Position numbers and translations under genes: made by a program
The notes under the pieces: generated by a model
The model's database searches: none
What the model saw: only the letters and a program-made list of their open reading frames with translations
What the model was told of the DNA's origin: nothing
NCBI RefSeq assembly: GCF_916618755.1
Contig: NZ_CAKAKB010000001.1
Location: 496,001-560,000, forward strand
Reading direction: 5' to 3'
Source: Actinotalea sp. Marseille-Q4924
Lineage (GTDB): Bacteria; Actinomycetota; Actinomycetes; Actinomycetales; Cellulomonadaceae
Length of the DNA stretch: 64,000 nt
In this document: positions 56,213 to 63,966 of the stretch, piece by piece
How the letters are laid out: every line of letters starts with the position of its first letter
How positions within the stretch are numbered: the first letter of the stretch is position 1

Positions 56213-56731
56213 TCAGGGCAGGACGCGCCACACCCGCGACGCGAGCGCGAAGGCGACGCCGGCGACGGCCGCGAAGAGCAGACCCCCCTGCCATGAGAGC
56301 GTCGACTCGACGGCGAAGGTGCGGTCGTCCGCCGTGAACACCACCTCGCCGCCGAGCGGGTAGGTGGTGAGCGTCCCGCCACCGAGCGCCTCGAGGGTGT
56401 GGAGGGTCCCGGTCGTGTACGCCATGCCGAGGTACAGCAGGGCGCCACAGGCGAGCGCGGCGGCCACGGCTCCTGAGGTCCAGCGCGGGAGCGGGCGGTC
56501 GAGCTGGGCGACGTACCGCTCGGCGAGGGCGCGCGGGTGCCCGAGCTCGTCGACAGCGGTGCGCATGCCGACGTCGCCCGCGGCCGCGAGCGTGTCCTGG
56601 CGCACCTGCCGCAGCGCCGCTCGCCGCTCCCGGCGGGGGTAGTCCTGCAGGGCCCAGGACAGGCGCTGGAGGTACCACCCCAGCCGGAGGCGGTCGGTGC
56701 GCGTGAGCGTGCTGCGGTCGACGTCGTTCAT
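56213..56731 (-). CDS. Membrane protein with HAAS/DUF1700-like N-terminus
   Basis: Partner of the padR gene it overlaps. The 172-aa product has a helical N-terminal part (about 10-85: YLQRLSWALQDYPRRERRAA, LGHPRALAERYVAQL), resembling the HAAS/DUF1700 signalling domain often coded beside PadR regulators. Two transmembrane segments follow, at about 93-110 (AVAAALACGALLYLGMAY) and 148-168 (LLFAAVAGVAFALA). The ATG at 56729-56731 overlaps the padR stop (ATGA). Likely a membrane component controlled by PadR; role unknown. Confidence 0.72.
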   Translation of the reverse strand: MNDVDRSTLTRTDRLRLGWYLQRLSWALQDYPRRERRAALRQVRQDTLAAAGDVGMRTAVDELGHPRALAERYVAQLDRPLPRWTSGAVAAALACGALLYLGMAYTTGTLHTLEALGGGTLTTYPLGGEVVFTADDRTFAVESTLSWQGGLLFAAVAGVAFALASRVWRVLP

Positions 56732-57105
56732 CGGTCCCCCTCGTCGGTGGTGTGCTCTGTCGTGCCGGCCTGCGCGGCCGTGCTCGTCCCCGTCGCGGCG
56801 ACGACGGCGGCGAGCGCCGCCCAGGCCGCCTCGGCGCCCGCGAGGTGCGCGGCGCCGTCGTCGGTCGGGCGGTAGTACTTGCGGGCAGGGCCCGACGGCG
56901 ACGCGACGAGCCGCGACGCCAGCAGGCCGTCCCGCTCCAGCCGACCGAGCACGGGGTAGACCGTGCCGGTGGTGATCTGCTCCAGCCCGGCCGCCCGGAG
57001 CCGGGTGACGAGCTCGTAGCCGTAGGACTCCGCCTCGACGAGGAGCCGCAGCACGAGCATGGGCAGCACGCCCTTGAGCAGCTGCGGGTCGTGAAGGTCC
57101 GGCAC
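56728..57105 (-). CDS. PadR family transcriptional regulator
   Basis: Winged-helix repressor of 125 aa. [20 protein letters not shown] and [15 protein letters not shown] precede the recognition region [19 protein letters not shown] (about residues 45-63). [15 protein letters not shown] forms the wing, and a C-terminal Ala-rich helix serves dimerisation. GTG start at 57103-57105, with a well-formed promoter at the expected place and leaderless spacing. It translates into the membrane gene by a 4-bp overlap. An inverted repeat brackets its own -35, so autorepression is likely. Ligand unknown. Confidence 0.9.
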   Translation of the reverse strand: MPDLHDPQLLKGVLPMLVLRLLVEAESYGYELVTRLRAAGLEQITTGTVYPVLGRLERDGLLASRLVASPSGPARKYYRPTDDGAAHLAGAEAAWAALAAVVAATGTSTAAQAGTTEHTTDEGDR

Positions 57106-57111
57106 GAGGAG

Positions 57112-57140
57112 AGACTACGCCCGCTATCTGGTGATGCCAA
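57112..57140 (-). promoter_or_regulatory. Promoter of padR, leaderless layout
   Basis: On the minus strand: TTGGCA (57135-57140), 17-bp spacer, TAGTCT (57112-57117), then 6 bp to the GTG. Best-formed leaderless promoter in the window. Confidence 0.7.
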
Positions 57141-57148
57141 GTAGCGGG
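57120..57148. promoter_or_regulatory. Inverted repeat around the padR -35, candidate operator
   Basis: CCCGCTA (57120-57126) and TAGCGGG (57142-57148) are perfect 7-bp inverted arms, 15 bp apart, centred near the padR -35 box. The site also lies about 25-50 bp upstream of the tsaD -10, so it could touch both promoters. Confidence 0.55.
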
Positions 57149-57172
57149 TATGAACAGAACCGGCTCCACTCC

Positions 57173-57178
57173 TACGCT
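57173..57178 (+). promoter_or_regulatory. -10 box for tsaD, leaderless layout
   Basis: TACGCT ends 6 bp before the ATG at 57185. No consensus -35. Confidence 0.45.
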
Positions 57179-57184
57179 GGAGCC

Positions 57185-58243
57185 ATGCGTCAGCCCGCCC
57201 TCGTCCTCGGCATCGAGACCTCGTGCGACGAGACGGGCGTCGCTCTGGTCCGGGCGACCGCCGACGCGAGCGAGCTGCTCGTGGACGCCGTCGCGAGCTC
57301 CGTCGACGAGCACGCGCGGTTCGGCGGGATCATCCCCGAGATCGCGTCGCGGGCCCACCTCGAGTCGTTCGTGCCGACGCTGCAGCGCGCGCTCGCGGAG
57401 GCCGACGTGACGCTCGCAGAGGTCGACGCGATCGCGGTGACCGCGGGGCCCGGGCTCGTCGGGCCGCTCACGGTCGGGGCGGCCGCGGCGAAGGCGCTGG
57501 CCGTCGCTCTCGACAAGCCCCTGTACGGCGTCAACCACGTCATCGGCCACGCGGTGGTCGACGAGCTCGTGCACGGGTTGTTCCCCGAGCGCTGCATGGC
57601 GCTCGTCGTCTCCGGAGGGCACACGTCCCTGCTGCTCGTCGAGGACGCGGTCACGGGCGTGAGCGAGCTGGGGCACACGCTGGACGACGCCGCGGGCGAG
57701 GCGTTCGACAAGGTCGGCCGGTTGCTCGGCCTGCCGTACCCGGGCGGGCCGCACATCGACCGCCTGGCGCGCGAGGGCGATCCCACCGCGATCCGGTTCC
57801 CGCGGGGCCTCACGGCCGCGAAGGACCAGGCGAAGCACGCGGCCGACTTCTCGTTCTCGGGGCTCAAGACGGCGGTCGCACGCTGGGTCGAGTCGCGCCA
57901 GGACGCGGGGGAGGAGCTCCCGCTGGCCGACGTCGCCGCGTCCTTCGCCGCGTCGGTGGCGGACGTGCTCACCGCCAAAACGATCGCGGCCTGCCGCCAG
58001 CACGGCGTGACCACGCTCGTCGTCGGCGGCGGCTTCTCCGCGAACTCGCAGCTGCGCGACCTCCTGGCGCAGCGGTGCGCCGAGGCCGGGATCGAGCTGC
58101 GCATCCCGCCGATCCGCTACTGCACGGACAACGGCGCGATGATCGCTGCGCTCGGGGCGGCGGTCGTGCGGCGGGGTCTGCCGGCCTCGCCGCTGGACCT
58201 GGCTGTCGACTCGTCGATGCCGCTCACGCAGGTGCTCGTCTGA
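57185..58243 (+). CDS. tsaD: tRNA N6-adenosine threonylcarbamoyltransferase TsaD
   Basis: Catalytic subunit that moves threonylcarbamoyl to A37 of tRNA. 352 aa from ATG 57185 ([20 protein letters not shown]). The iron-site histidines sit in [12 protein letters not shown] (HxxxH). [43 protein letters not shown] and [14 protein letters not shown] follow, the last with the metal Asp. An ATG at 57131 would add 18 residues but overlaps the padR promoter and is rejected. Separated from tsaB-rimI by the padR unit. Confidence 0.96.
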   Translation: MRQPALVLGIETSCDETGVALVRATADASELLVDAVASSVDEHARFGGIIPEIASRAHLESFVPTLQRALAEADVTLAEVDAIAVTAGPGLVGPLTVGAAAAKALAVALDKPLYGVNHVIGHAVVDELVHGLFPERCMALVVSGGHTSLLLVEDAVTGVSELGHTLDDAAGEAFDKVGRLLGLPYPGGPHIDRLAREGDPTAIRFPRGLTAAKDQAKHAADFSFSGLKTAVARWVESRQDAGEELPLADVAASFAASVADVLTAKTIAACRQHGVTTLVVGGGFSANSQLRDLLAQRCAEAGIELRIPPIRYCTDNGAMIAALGAAVVRRGLPASPLDLAVDSSMPLTQVLV

Positions 58244-58270
58244 GGCGACGGCGGCTCGCGGGCGCTGCGG

Positions 58271-58864
58271 TCAGCCGCAGGTGTCCGGAGGCTCGGTCGT
58301 CGACATCATGAGCGGGACCGGATCGAGCGGCAGGGCGACGGTCCGGGTGATCCCGAGGGCGGTCGCCTCGAGGACGGCGGTCGTCGGGCCCATCGGGAGG
58401 TCCACGGGCAGGCACGGGTCGTGGAGCGTGAACCGCACACCTACGGTCTCGCCCGGCTCGACGCTCAGGCGGGTGACGCCCGCCCGCAGCGCCGCGTCGT
58501 CGAGGGGGGTCCGCGCGGACACCGTGCCGGGCACGAGGTCGACGGGCCACGGGTCGTAGCCGTTGTCGGTCGGCGGGGTGACGAGGGTGACGGCAACGGG
58601 TCCGTCGTTGCGCCAGAAGCTCATCGCGACCGCCGTGCCCGACCCGGCGTCGACGGCGATCACCGAGTCGGTGCCGGCCGGGATCCCGTAGAGGGACCGC
58701 TCGTCGAGCTCGACCTCGTCCGTCCGGACGAAGCCTCCCGACAGCGCGTACCCCTGCGCGCTCAGCTCGACCCGTTCGCGAGCTCCCAGCCAGGCCGCCA
58801 CGCCGGTCACGGCGACGACGAGGGCGAGCGCGACGACGGCGAGTGCGCGCCGCGAGGTCAGCAT
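58271..58864 (-). CDS. Hypothetical protein with signal anchor
   Basis: I do not recognise this 197-aa protein. It has a single N-terminal hydrophobic segment (ALAVVALALVVAVTGVAAWL, residues 7-26) with no clear lipobox, then a soluble, beta-rich exterior. Two cysteines (HDPCLPVD and the final DTCG) are far apart and could pair. It is probably membrane-anchored and extracytoplasmic. Convergent with tsaD; a 6-bp CTGCGG/CCGCAG hairpin at 58265-58280 covers its stop codon. Function unknown. Confidence 0.65.
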   Translation of the reverse strand: MLTSRRALAVVALALVVAVTGVAAWLGARERVELSAQGYALSGGFVRTDEVELDERSLYGIPAGTDSVIAVDAGSGTAVAMSFWRNDGPVAVTLVTPPTDNGYDPWPVDLVPGTVSARTPLDDAALRAGVTRLSVEPGETVGVRFTLHDPCLPVDLPMGPTTAVLEATALGITRTVALPLDPVPLMMSTTEPPDTCG

Positions 58865-59082
58865 CCTGGCCGGTCCGTCGTCGGACGGTGCAGGCCTCCG
58901 AGGTCCACGGTCCGGCGAGCAGGGTCGAGCCCTGCGGTCAGGACGAGGACGGCGGCGCGTGAGTCCGGCGGCCCGACACCCGCCCTGTCCCCCATCGCCC
59001 GATCATGGCAGTGGCGGCAGCGGGTGACCAGAACCGGGTGAGGAACCTGGAGGACGGTCGCATGGCGCTCCCGGTTCCTGCG

Positions 59083-59250
59083 TCAGAACCAGATGGGTGG
59101 ACCTGGCGAATCCGGTCCTCCGAGGCTGGTCTTCTCTTTCCCGCAGCGTTGGCAGCGGTCGTACCAGGCGTAGCGACCGCCGGTCTCAGCGGCGTGCTCG
59201 CGGTGCCAGCGATGAAAGCCGAACACGCACCTGACGCTGCGGTTCACCAT
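59083..59250 (-). CDS. Small Cys-rich, zinc-ribbon-like protein
   Basis: 55 aa, MVNRSVRCVFGFHRWHREHA ... DRCQRCGKEKTSLGG. The Cys8/His13/His16 plus CxxC (about residues 36-39) could hold one zinc ion. It resembles small phage- or actinobacteria-type proteins with an FGHxW/CxRCG pattern (loosely DUF1660-like), but I cannot assign a family. GGAGGCCGCATC gives a strong ribosome site for the ATG at 59248-59250. The 217 bp between it and the hypothetical gene at 58864 contain no other supportable gene. Confidence 0.6.
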   Translation of the reverse strand: MVNRSVRCVFGFHRWHREHAAETGGRYAWYDRCQRCGKEKTSLGGPDSPGPPIWF

Positions 59251-59462
59251 GATGCGGCCTCCTCTCGGCGCACCACGCTCGCTCCGCCTTCCGTCGCGGT
59301 GTCGGCACTTCCGATCGTCCTCCCGGCTCCCGGGGGCGTCAACGCCGCCCGTGTCGGCTGCCTCCAGGACCTCGACGGACAGCAACCGAAGAGGCTCTTT
59401 CCCACGCGGTCCGCGCATGCCGCACCGTCCGGCAGGCCCCGCGGTGAACGGAAGGGCCCCTG

Positions 59463-59468
59463 TAGCGT
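59463..59468 (+). promoter_or_regulatory. -10 box of the interrupted GNAT gene
   Basis: TAGCGT ends 7 bp before the GTG at 59476, the same box as for truA and the hydrolase. Confidence 0.4.
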
Positions 59469-59475
59469 CGAGGAC

Positions 59476-59961
59476 GTGTCGGTCCTGCGACCTCTTGCTC
59501 GCGACGACCTGGAGATCCTCTTGGAGGTCCAGCGCGAAGGTGGCGTCGTCGGGCTCGGCCACATCTTCCGCCAGGATTAGCACCCCTTCCCGACCTCGCA
59601 GGTCCGTGCCCGCTGGCTGGCCGAGATCGACGACCCCGGTACGGACTGCTTCGCCATCGTCCTCGACGGCGAGCTCGCGGGCTTTGCTGCGACTCGCGGG
59701 AATGAGCTCCTCCACTTCGGAACTGCGGTGAGCACCTGGGGCAGTGGTCTGGCGGGCATCGCTCACGATGACGTGCTCCAGCACCTGCGCATGCAGGGCC
59801 ACCACTCGGCCTGGCTGCGCGTGTTCGACGAGAACAGGCGCGCCATCCGCTTCTACGAGCGCCGCGGTTGGCGCGTGACGGACTCCACCTCGCTGACGAG
59901 CTTCCCGCCGTACCCGGTGCTGCGGCGCTACGAGAGAGATCTGGCCGACGTCGCCGCGTGA
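59476..59961 (+). pseudogene. GNAT acetyltransferase gene with one in-frame amber codon
   Basis: One continuous frame from GTG 59476 to the stop at 59959-59961, broken only by TAG at 59578-59580. Before it: MSVLRPLARDDLEILLEVQR ... HIFRQD (34 codons). After it, in the same frame: HPFPTSQVRARWLAEIDDPG ... DENRRAIRFYERRGWRV, clearly a GNAT C-terminal half. An intact protein would be about 161 aa. One C-to-T change (CAG to TAG) would explain it. No frameshift or deletion is seen, so this is a fresh lesion, a sequencing error or, less likely, readthrough. Confidence 0.8.
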
Positions 59962-60079
59962 CCGTGACCGTCGACGCCCGCCCGGTCCCGCCGCGACGCG
60001 GTCGTCTGCGGATGTCCTGAGACGTCTACGACGACGGCGACGCCCTGATGTGGTGCTGCAGAACGGCACAATGACCCGG

Positions 60080-60562
60080 GTGATCCTCCGGAGCGTCGAG
60101 CCGGCCGCCGAGCCGGGGTTGGCGCGCGCGCTGCTGGCGGTCCAGCGCCAGGCGTACGCGAAGGAAGCAGACCTCATCCAGGACGATCGCATCCCGCCGC
60201 TGCACGAGGACCTGGATGCGCTGCGGTCCGCTCCGCTGCTCTGGGTCGCCGCCTTCGACGACGAGGAGCTGCTCGGGGCAGTGGCGTGGACCGAGGAAGG
60301 CTCCGTCGTCGATGTCGACCGTCTCGTCGTCGCGGGCACCGTGCACCGCCGCGGCGTCGGAACGCGGCTCGTGACGGACGTGCTGCGTCGCGCCGACTGG
60401 CGCACCACGACGGTCTCCACCGGGCGTGCGAACGTGCCGGCCCGCAGGCTCTACGAAAGGCTCGGGTTCGGGCTGGTCGGTGACCGTGAGGTGCTGCCGG
60501 GCCTGTGGGTGACCGACTACGCCTACGTCCCCGCACTCCACGGTCGGCACCACGGCCCCTGA
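60080..60562 (+). CDS. GNAT family N-acetyltransferase
   Basis: 160-aa acetyltransferase of unknown substrate. Acetyl-CoA loop: VHRRGVGTRLVTDVLRRADW (about residues 94-113), with RANVPARRLYERLGFGLVGD as the C-terminal motif. Start chosen at GTG 60080, 7 bp after the CACAAT box (leaderless layout). ATG 60071 and GTG 60050 are in-frame alternatives. It lies next to the interrupted GNAT gene but is too different to be its copy. Confidence 0.8.
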   Translation: MILRSVEPAAEPGLARALLAVQRQAYAKEADLIQDDRIPPLHEDLDALRSAPLLWVAAFDDEELLGAVAWTEEGSVVDVDRLVVAGTVHRRGVGTRLVTDVLRRADWRTTTVSTGRANVPARRLYERLGFGLVGDREVLPGLWVTDYAYVPALHGRHHGP

Positions 60563-60621
60563 CCTGACCGTGCGGAGCCGAGTTCGTGCCACCGCTGCGC
60601 ATCGTCGTCGGCCGGCGGAGC

Positions 60622-61026
60622 TCAGACCGACCCGCGACGATCCGAGGCCAGGTCCTGCACGACCCAGATGCGCAGGCCGTCAGGGTCGTCCAGACCGAAC
60701 GAGCGGTGACCCCACGGCGTGTCCTCGATGCCGCGAGCGATCGTCGCACCGGCATCGACGAGCGCGTCGTGGACCGCCCGGACGTCGGCGACGACGAAGG
60801 TGAGGACGACGTCTGCGGGCGAGGCCCCGGTCACCGCCCGGCCAGGCATGTCCAGCACCTCGACGTGCGCGCCGTGCACGCTGCCGGCGGGGGCGAACAC
60901 CGCCCCGCGACCGTCGGGCCGGTCCCAGCTCTCGACGGTGCTCATGCCGAGCACGTCACCGTAGAAGCGACTCATCGCGTCGAGTCGTCCCGTGTGGCGG
61001 ACCACCGTCAACGCCCGCAGCTCCAC
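60622..61026 (-). CDS. VOC / glyoxalase-fold protein
   Basis: 134-aa vicinal-oxygen-chelate fold protein: two paired beta-alpha-beta-beta-beta modules. RALTVVRHTGRLDAMSRFYG and DVLGM form module one, and FVVADVRAVHDALVDAGA with GHRSFGLDDPDGLRIWVVQD is module two. Metal ligand residues are plausible (His9/10, Glu54, Glu/Asp late) but not certain. GGAGGGGG lies before the GTG start (61024-61026). Enzyme, resistance or binding role cannot be told. Confidence 0.8.
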   Translation of the reverse strand: MELRALTVVRHTGRLDAMSRFYGDVLGMSTVESWDRPDGRGAVFAPAGSVHGAHVEVLDMPGRAVTGASPADVVLTFVVADVRAVHDALVDAGATIARGIEDTPWGHRSFGLDDPDGLRIWVVQDLASDRRGSV

Positions 61027-61066
61027 CGCCCGACCCCCTCCCGGGACGTCGTCCCGTCGTCGCGCC

Positions 61067-61520
61067 TCACCCCGTGGCTCGGGTGCGCTCGTGACGGAGC
61101 ATCACGACGCCGTTGCCGAACGTCTTGGTCTCGATCAGGCGCAGCGACGTCAGCGCGGGCTCCTGTCCGGAGAACGGCCGGCCACGCCCCACCAGGACCG
61201 GGTGGACGTAGAGGCCGTACTCGTCCACGAGGACCCGCCGACGTCAGCGTGCGCGAGCAGACGATCTTCGGCACGTCCCGCCAGATGCCGGCGAGCTCGG
61301 CCATCACCCCGGCGTTCGCGGGGTCCGGGTCCGCCGTCGGCCAGAACGCCTCCATGAGCTCGTACGTCCGGCGGCCCTGGAGGAACGCGCTGCGCGTCCT
61401 CAGCTCGTCGTTCCTGTGCTGGTGCGGCTCGTCGTCGACGCGGCCCCGGCTGATGTCCGAGTCCGGGCCCTCGAAGTACCCGTCGAGCGAGACGGAGACG
61501 TGGGCGACGATCCTGCGCAT
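61067..61520 (-). pseudogene. Dihydrofolate-reductase-like (RibD C-terminal) gene, deleted and frameshifted
   Basis: N-terminal part from ATG 61520: MRRIVAHVSVSLDGYFEGPD ... WRDVPKIVCSRTLTSAG. C-terminal part in another frame: VDEYGLYVHPVLVGRGRPFS ... IETKTFGNGVVMLRHERT, ending at the TGA at 61067-61069. The join is about 61225-61245. An intact family member has some 35-45 codons between TLTS and VDEYGL (a Gly-rich NADPH-site segment); these are missing, and the deletion is not a multiple of three. The enzyme is therefore most likely dead. Confidence 0.78.
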
Positions 61521-61640
61521 GCGGTCCTCGCTGACTGGTGCCGGTGGTGCCCCGCCCAGTCTGCTGGTGGCGCGCTCCTGCGGCCAGGGATCCGGCGATT
61601 CCGGCCGGCCACCACTGCTCGTGCCGTCACCATGGTGCCC

Positions 61641-62858
61641 GTGACGACGTCCGACCCGACCCGTCCGCCGCCGCGCGAGGTCACCCTCGTCCTGTGCCGG
61701 GCCGACGGCGAGGTGCTCGGTGCGTTGCCGCCGTTCTCGGTCCGTGTGCCGTGGTGGAACGAGGTGGCCTCGGTGGTCGAGGGAGCGCGCGCCGCCCACG
61801 GCGTCGACGTCACCGTGCTCCGGGTGCTCGAGGGGGCGTCGCCGGACGCCCTCGGTGGGCCGGTGACGTACCTGGCCGAGGTGGCCGGCCCCGTCGGGGC
61901 GCTCTCACCGTGGACGTCGCCGCTCGAGGCGCATGTCCTCCGGCTGCCGTACGCCCGGCCCGGCGGTCCCGCCGGGGACCTCGCGTGGGCCGACGCCGCC
62001 CTCGCCGCCGGGGGCCGCGCGCGGACAGGGCCGGCTCGCCAGGTCCGGACGTGGAACCTGTCGAGCCTGTGGCGACTTCCCACGGCCGACGGCGCGGCGT
62101 GGCTCAAGGTCGTGCCGCCCTTCTTCGCCCACGAGGGTGCTGTCCTCTCGCGGCTGGATCCCGCAGTGGTGCCGCCCCTGCTCGCCAGGGAGGGCCCCCG
62201 CATCCTGCTCGACGAGGTGCCCGGCGAGGACCACTACGGGGCGACGGGATCGCTGCTGCTCCGGATGGTGTCGCTGCTGGTGGGCGTGCAGACGGGATGG
62301 GTGGACCGACTGGACGAGCTCCGGGGACTGGGCGCACCGGACTGGCGACCCGGGGCGCTCGCGAGCAGGGCCGGGGAGGCGGTCGTCCGCGTCGGGCCGC
62401 ACCTGAGCCGGGCGACCCGGCTGGTGTGCGAGCGGCTCGTCGACGAGCTGCCCGACCGGTTCCGGGCGATCGAGGAGTGCGGTGTGCCGGACAGCCTCGT
62501 CCACGGCGACTTCCACCCGGGGAACCTCCGCGGGGACGACTCACGGCTGGTGCTCCTCGACTGGGGGGACTGCGGCGTCGGTCACCCCTTGCTGGACCGG
62601 GCCGCGTTCTTCGAGCGGATCCCCGCCGGAGAGCGGCCCGCGGTGGTCGACCACTGGGACGCCCTCTGGCGCGCCGCCGCACCCGGCTGCGACCCGTCGC
62701 GCGCCGCCCGGCTCCTCGCGCCCGTCTCGGCGCTGCGCCAGGCGGTGATCTACGACGGGTTCCTCGAGGCCATCGAGCCGAGCGAGCGGGTCTACCACTC
62801 CCAGGACCCGCGTCGCTGGCTCACGACCGCCGCCGACCTCGCCGGCGGCGAAGGCTAG
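61641..62858 (+). CDS. Aminoglycoside phosphotransferase (APH)-fold protein
   Basis: 405-aa protein with an APH/choline-kinase-like C-terminal half. The catalytic loop is SLVHGDFHPGNLRGD (about residues 285-299), with LVLLDWGDCGVGHPLLDRA as the DFG-like metal loop. The N-terminal 140 residues are Pro/Ala-rich and resemble a NUDIX-like or accessory region, not the usual N-lobe. Its role (antibiotic, sugar or protein kinase) cannot be told. GTG 61641 follows CACCAT by 7 bp; ATG 61632 is the alternative. Confidence 0.75.
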   Translation: MTTSDPTRPPPREVTLVLCRADGEVLGALPPFSVRVPWWNEVASVVEGARAAHGVDVTVLRVLEGASPDALGGPVTYLAEVAGPVGALSPWTSPLEAHVLRLPYARPGGPAGDLAWADAALAAGGRARTGPARQVRTWNLSSLWRLPTADGAAWLKVVPPFFAHEGAVLSRLDPAVVPPLLAREGPRILLDEVPGEDHYGATGSLLLRMVSLLVGVQTGWVDRLDELRGLGAPDWRPGALASRAGEAVVRVGPHLSRATRLVCERLVDELPDRFRAIEECGVPDSLVHGDFHPGNLRGDDSRLVLLDWGDCGVGHPLLDRAAFFERIPAGERPAVVDHWDALWRAAAPGCDPSRAARLLAPVSALRQAVIYDGFLEAIEPSERVYHSQDPRRWLTTAADLAGGEG

Positions 62859-63079
62859 GGGGCCGCCGGCCGGACGGCCGCGACCCGTCGAGGCACGCTC
62901 ACCAGGGCGAGCACGACGGCCACCACGCGAGCCGACATCAGCCGCCCGGCGGCCGTGAGCGGTCGTTCATCCCACACCTCCGGAGCCGGTCGGCTACCAG
63001 GCGCCTGCGCCTGCATGCCCGGGACGACAGCGATGCCGGCGACGGGCGCGTGTCGGCCGGCGGTGGAAGCATCTGCCCG

Positions 63080-63484
63080 ATGACCGCACCGACGCCGTAC
63101 ATCCACCTCCCGGGCACCGCGCGCGCCGCGCTCACGTCCTACGCGGAGATCTTCGGCTGCGAGGTCGAGCTCCACACGTTCGAGGAGTTCGGCCGGACGG
63201 ACGGCCCGGCCGGTGCGATCGCCCACGGGCACCTCGCGGGTGGGCCGGTGGAGCTGTTCGCGGCCGACGCGGCCGGCGACGACGCGCCGATCCGGTGCGA
63301 GGGGATGATGCTCGCGCTGCTCGGTGCGGCGGAGCCGGCCGTCCTGCGGACGTGGTTCGCCCGGCTCGCCGACGGCGGTCGTGTCGTCGACGACCTGCAG
63401 TCGAAGCCCTGGGGCGCGACGGACGGGCAGGTCGTCGACCGGTACGGCCTGCACTGGCTCATCGGGTTCGAGGGCGAGGGCTAA
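63080..63484 (+). CDS. VOC/PhnB-like protein
   Basis: 134-aa glyoxalase-fold protein of the PhnB/DUF1801-neighbour style: PYIHLPGTARAALTSYAEIF, GHLAGGPVELFAADAAGDD, then DGGRVVDDLQSKPWGATDGQ and DRYGLHWLIGFEG. This is the 3-demethylubiquinone/PhnB pattern with no proven substrate. ATG at 63080. The 221-bp gap upstream (62859-63079) shows no gene. Its stop overlaps the convergent DinB gene by 4 bp. Confidence 0.8.
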   Translation: MTAPTPYIHLPGTARAALTSYAEIFGCEVELHTFEEFGRTDGPAGAIAHGHLAGGPVELFAADAAGDDAPIRCEGMMLALLGAAEPAVLRTWFARLADGGRVVDDLQSKPWGATDGQVVDRYGLHWLIGFEGEG

Positions 63485-63966
63485 CCGACCACGAGGTGCT
63501 GACTGCCGTCGATCCGCTCGCGCGCCATGTCGAGGTGACCGGCGTGGGTCGCCGTCTCCACGAGGAGGCGCAGCACGCAGGCGCGCGCGTCCTCGAACGG
63601 CCGGAACGGGAAGACCTCCTGAGGCGGCCACCACCGCGGTGGCGCGTCGAGGTTGACGTCGGCGAGCAGCGCGTCGACGTGACGCGTCCACCGCCGGTAC
63701 CCCTCCACCGCCTCCGCGCCGGTCGTCACCGGGACGGCCCAGCCGTCCTGGAGGAGCCCGATGCACTCCTCGTCGGCACCGACGATCGCCCCGGCCCAGA
63801 AGATCTCGTCGTCGTACGTCAGGTGGTGGAGCATCTGCGCCATCGACCAGCCCGACGGCGCCACGGGCACCGTCAGGTCGGGCTCGCCCAGCCCGTCGAC
63901 GGCCGCCAGCACGTGGCGGCGCTCGGCGCCGAGGAGCTCGAGGAGCCGGGTGCGCTCGCGGCTCAC
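63481..63966 (-). CDS. DinB / DUF664-like four-helix protein
   Basis: 161-aa putative metal-dependent four-helix bundle of the DinB/DUF664 type. RLLELLGAERRHVLAAVDGL is helix one, PSGWSMAQMLHHLTYDDEIF carries a His ligand, and ETATHAGHLDMARERIDGSQ carries the family's late HxGH pair. In actinobacteria such proteins include mycothiol- and bacillithiol-linked transferases, but no partner is visible here. GTG at 63964-63966; no clear ribosome site. Function inferred only at fold level. Confidence 0.8.
   Translation of the reverse strand: MSRERTRLLELLGAERRHVLAAVDGLGEPDLTVPVAPSGWSMAQMLHHLTYDDEIFWAGAIVGADEECIGLLQDGWAVPVTTGAEAVEGYRRWTRHVDALLADVNLDAPPRWWPPQEVFPFRPFEDARACVLRLLVETATHAGHLDMARERIDGSQHLVVG

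Noticed and set aside
57131-57184. Longer TsaD from the upstream ATG
   Set aside because: It would overlap the inverted repeat and padR promoter, and the added residues are not TsaD-like; [18 protein letters not shown] is the natural start.
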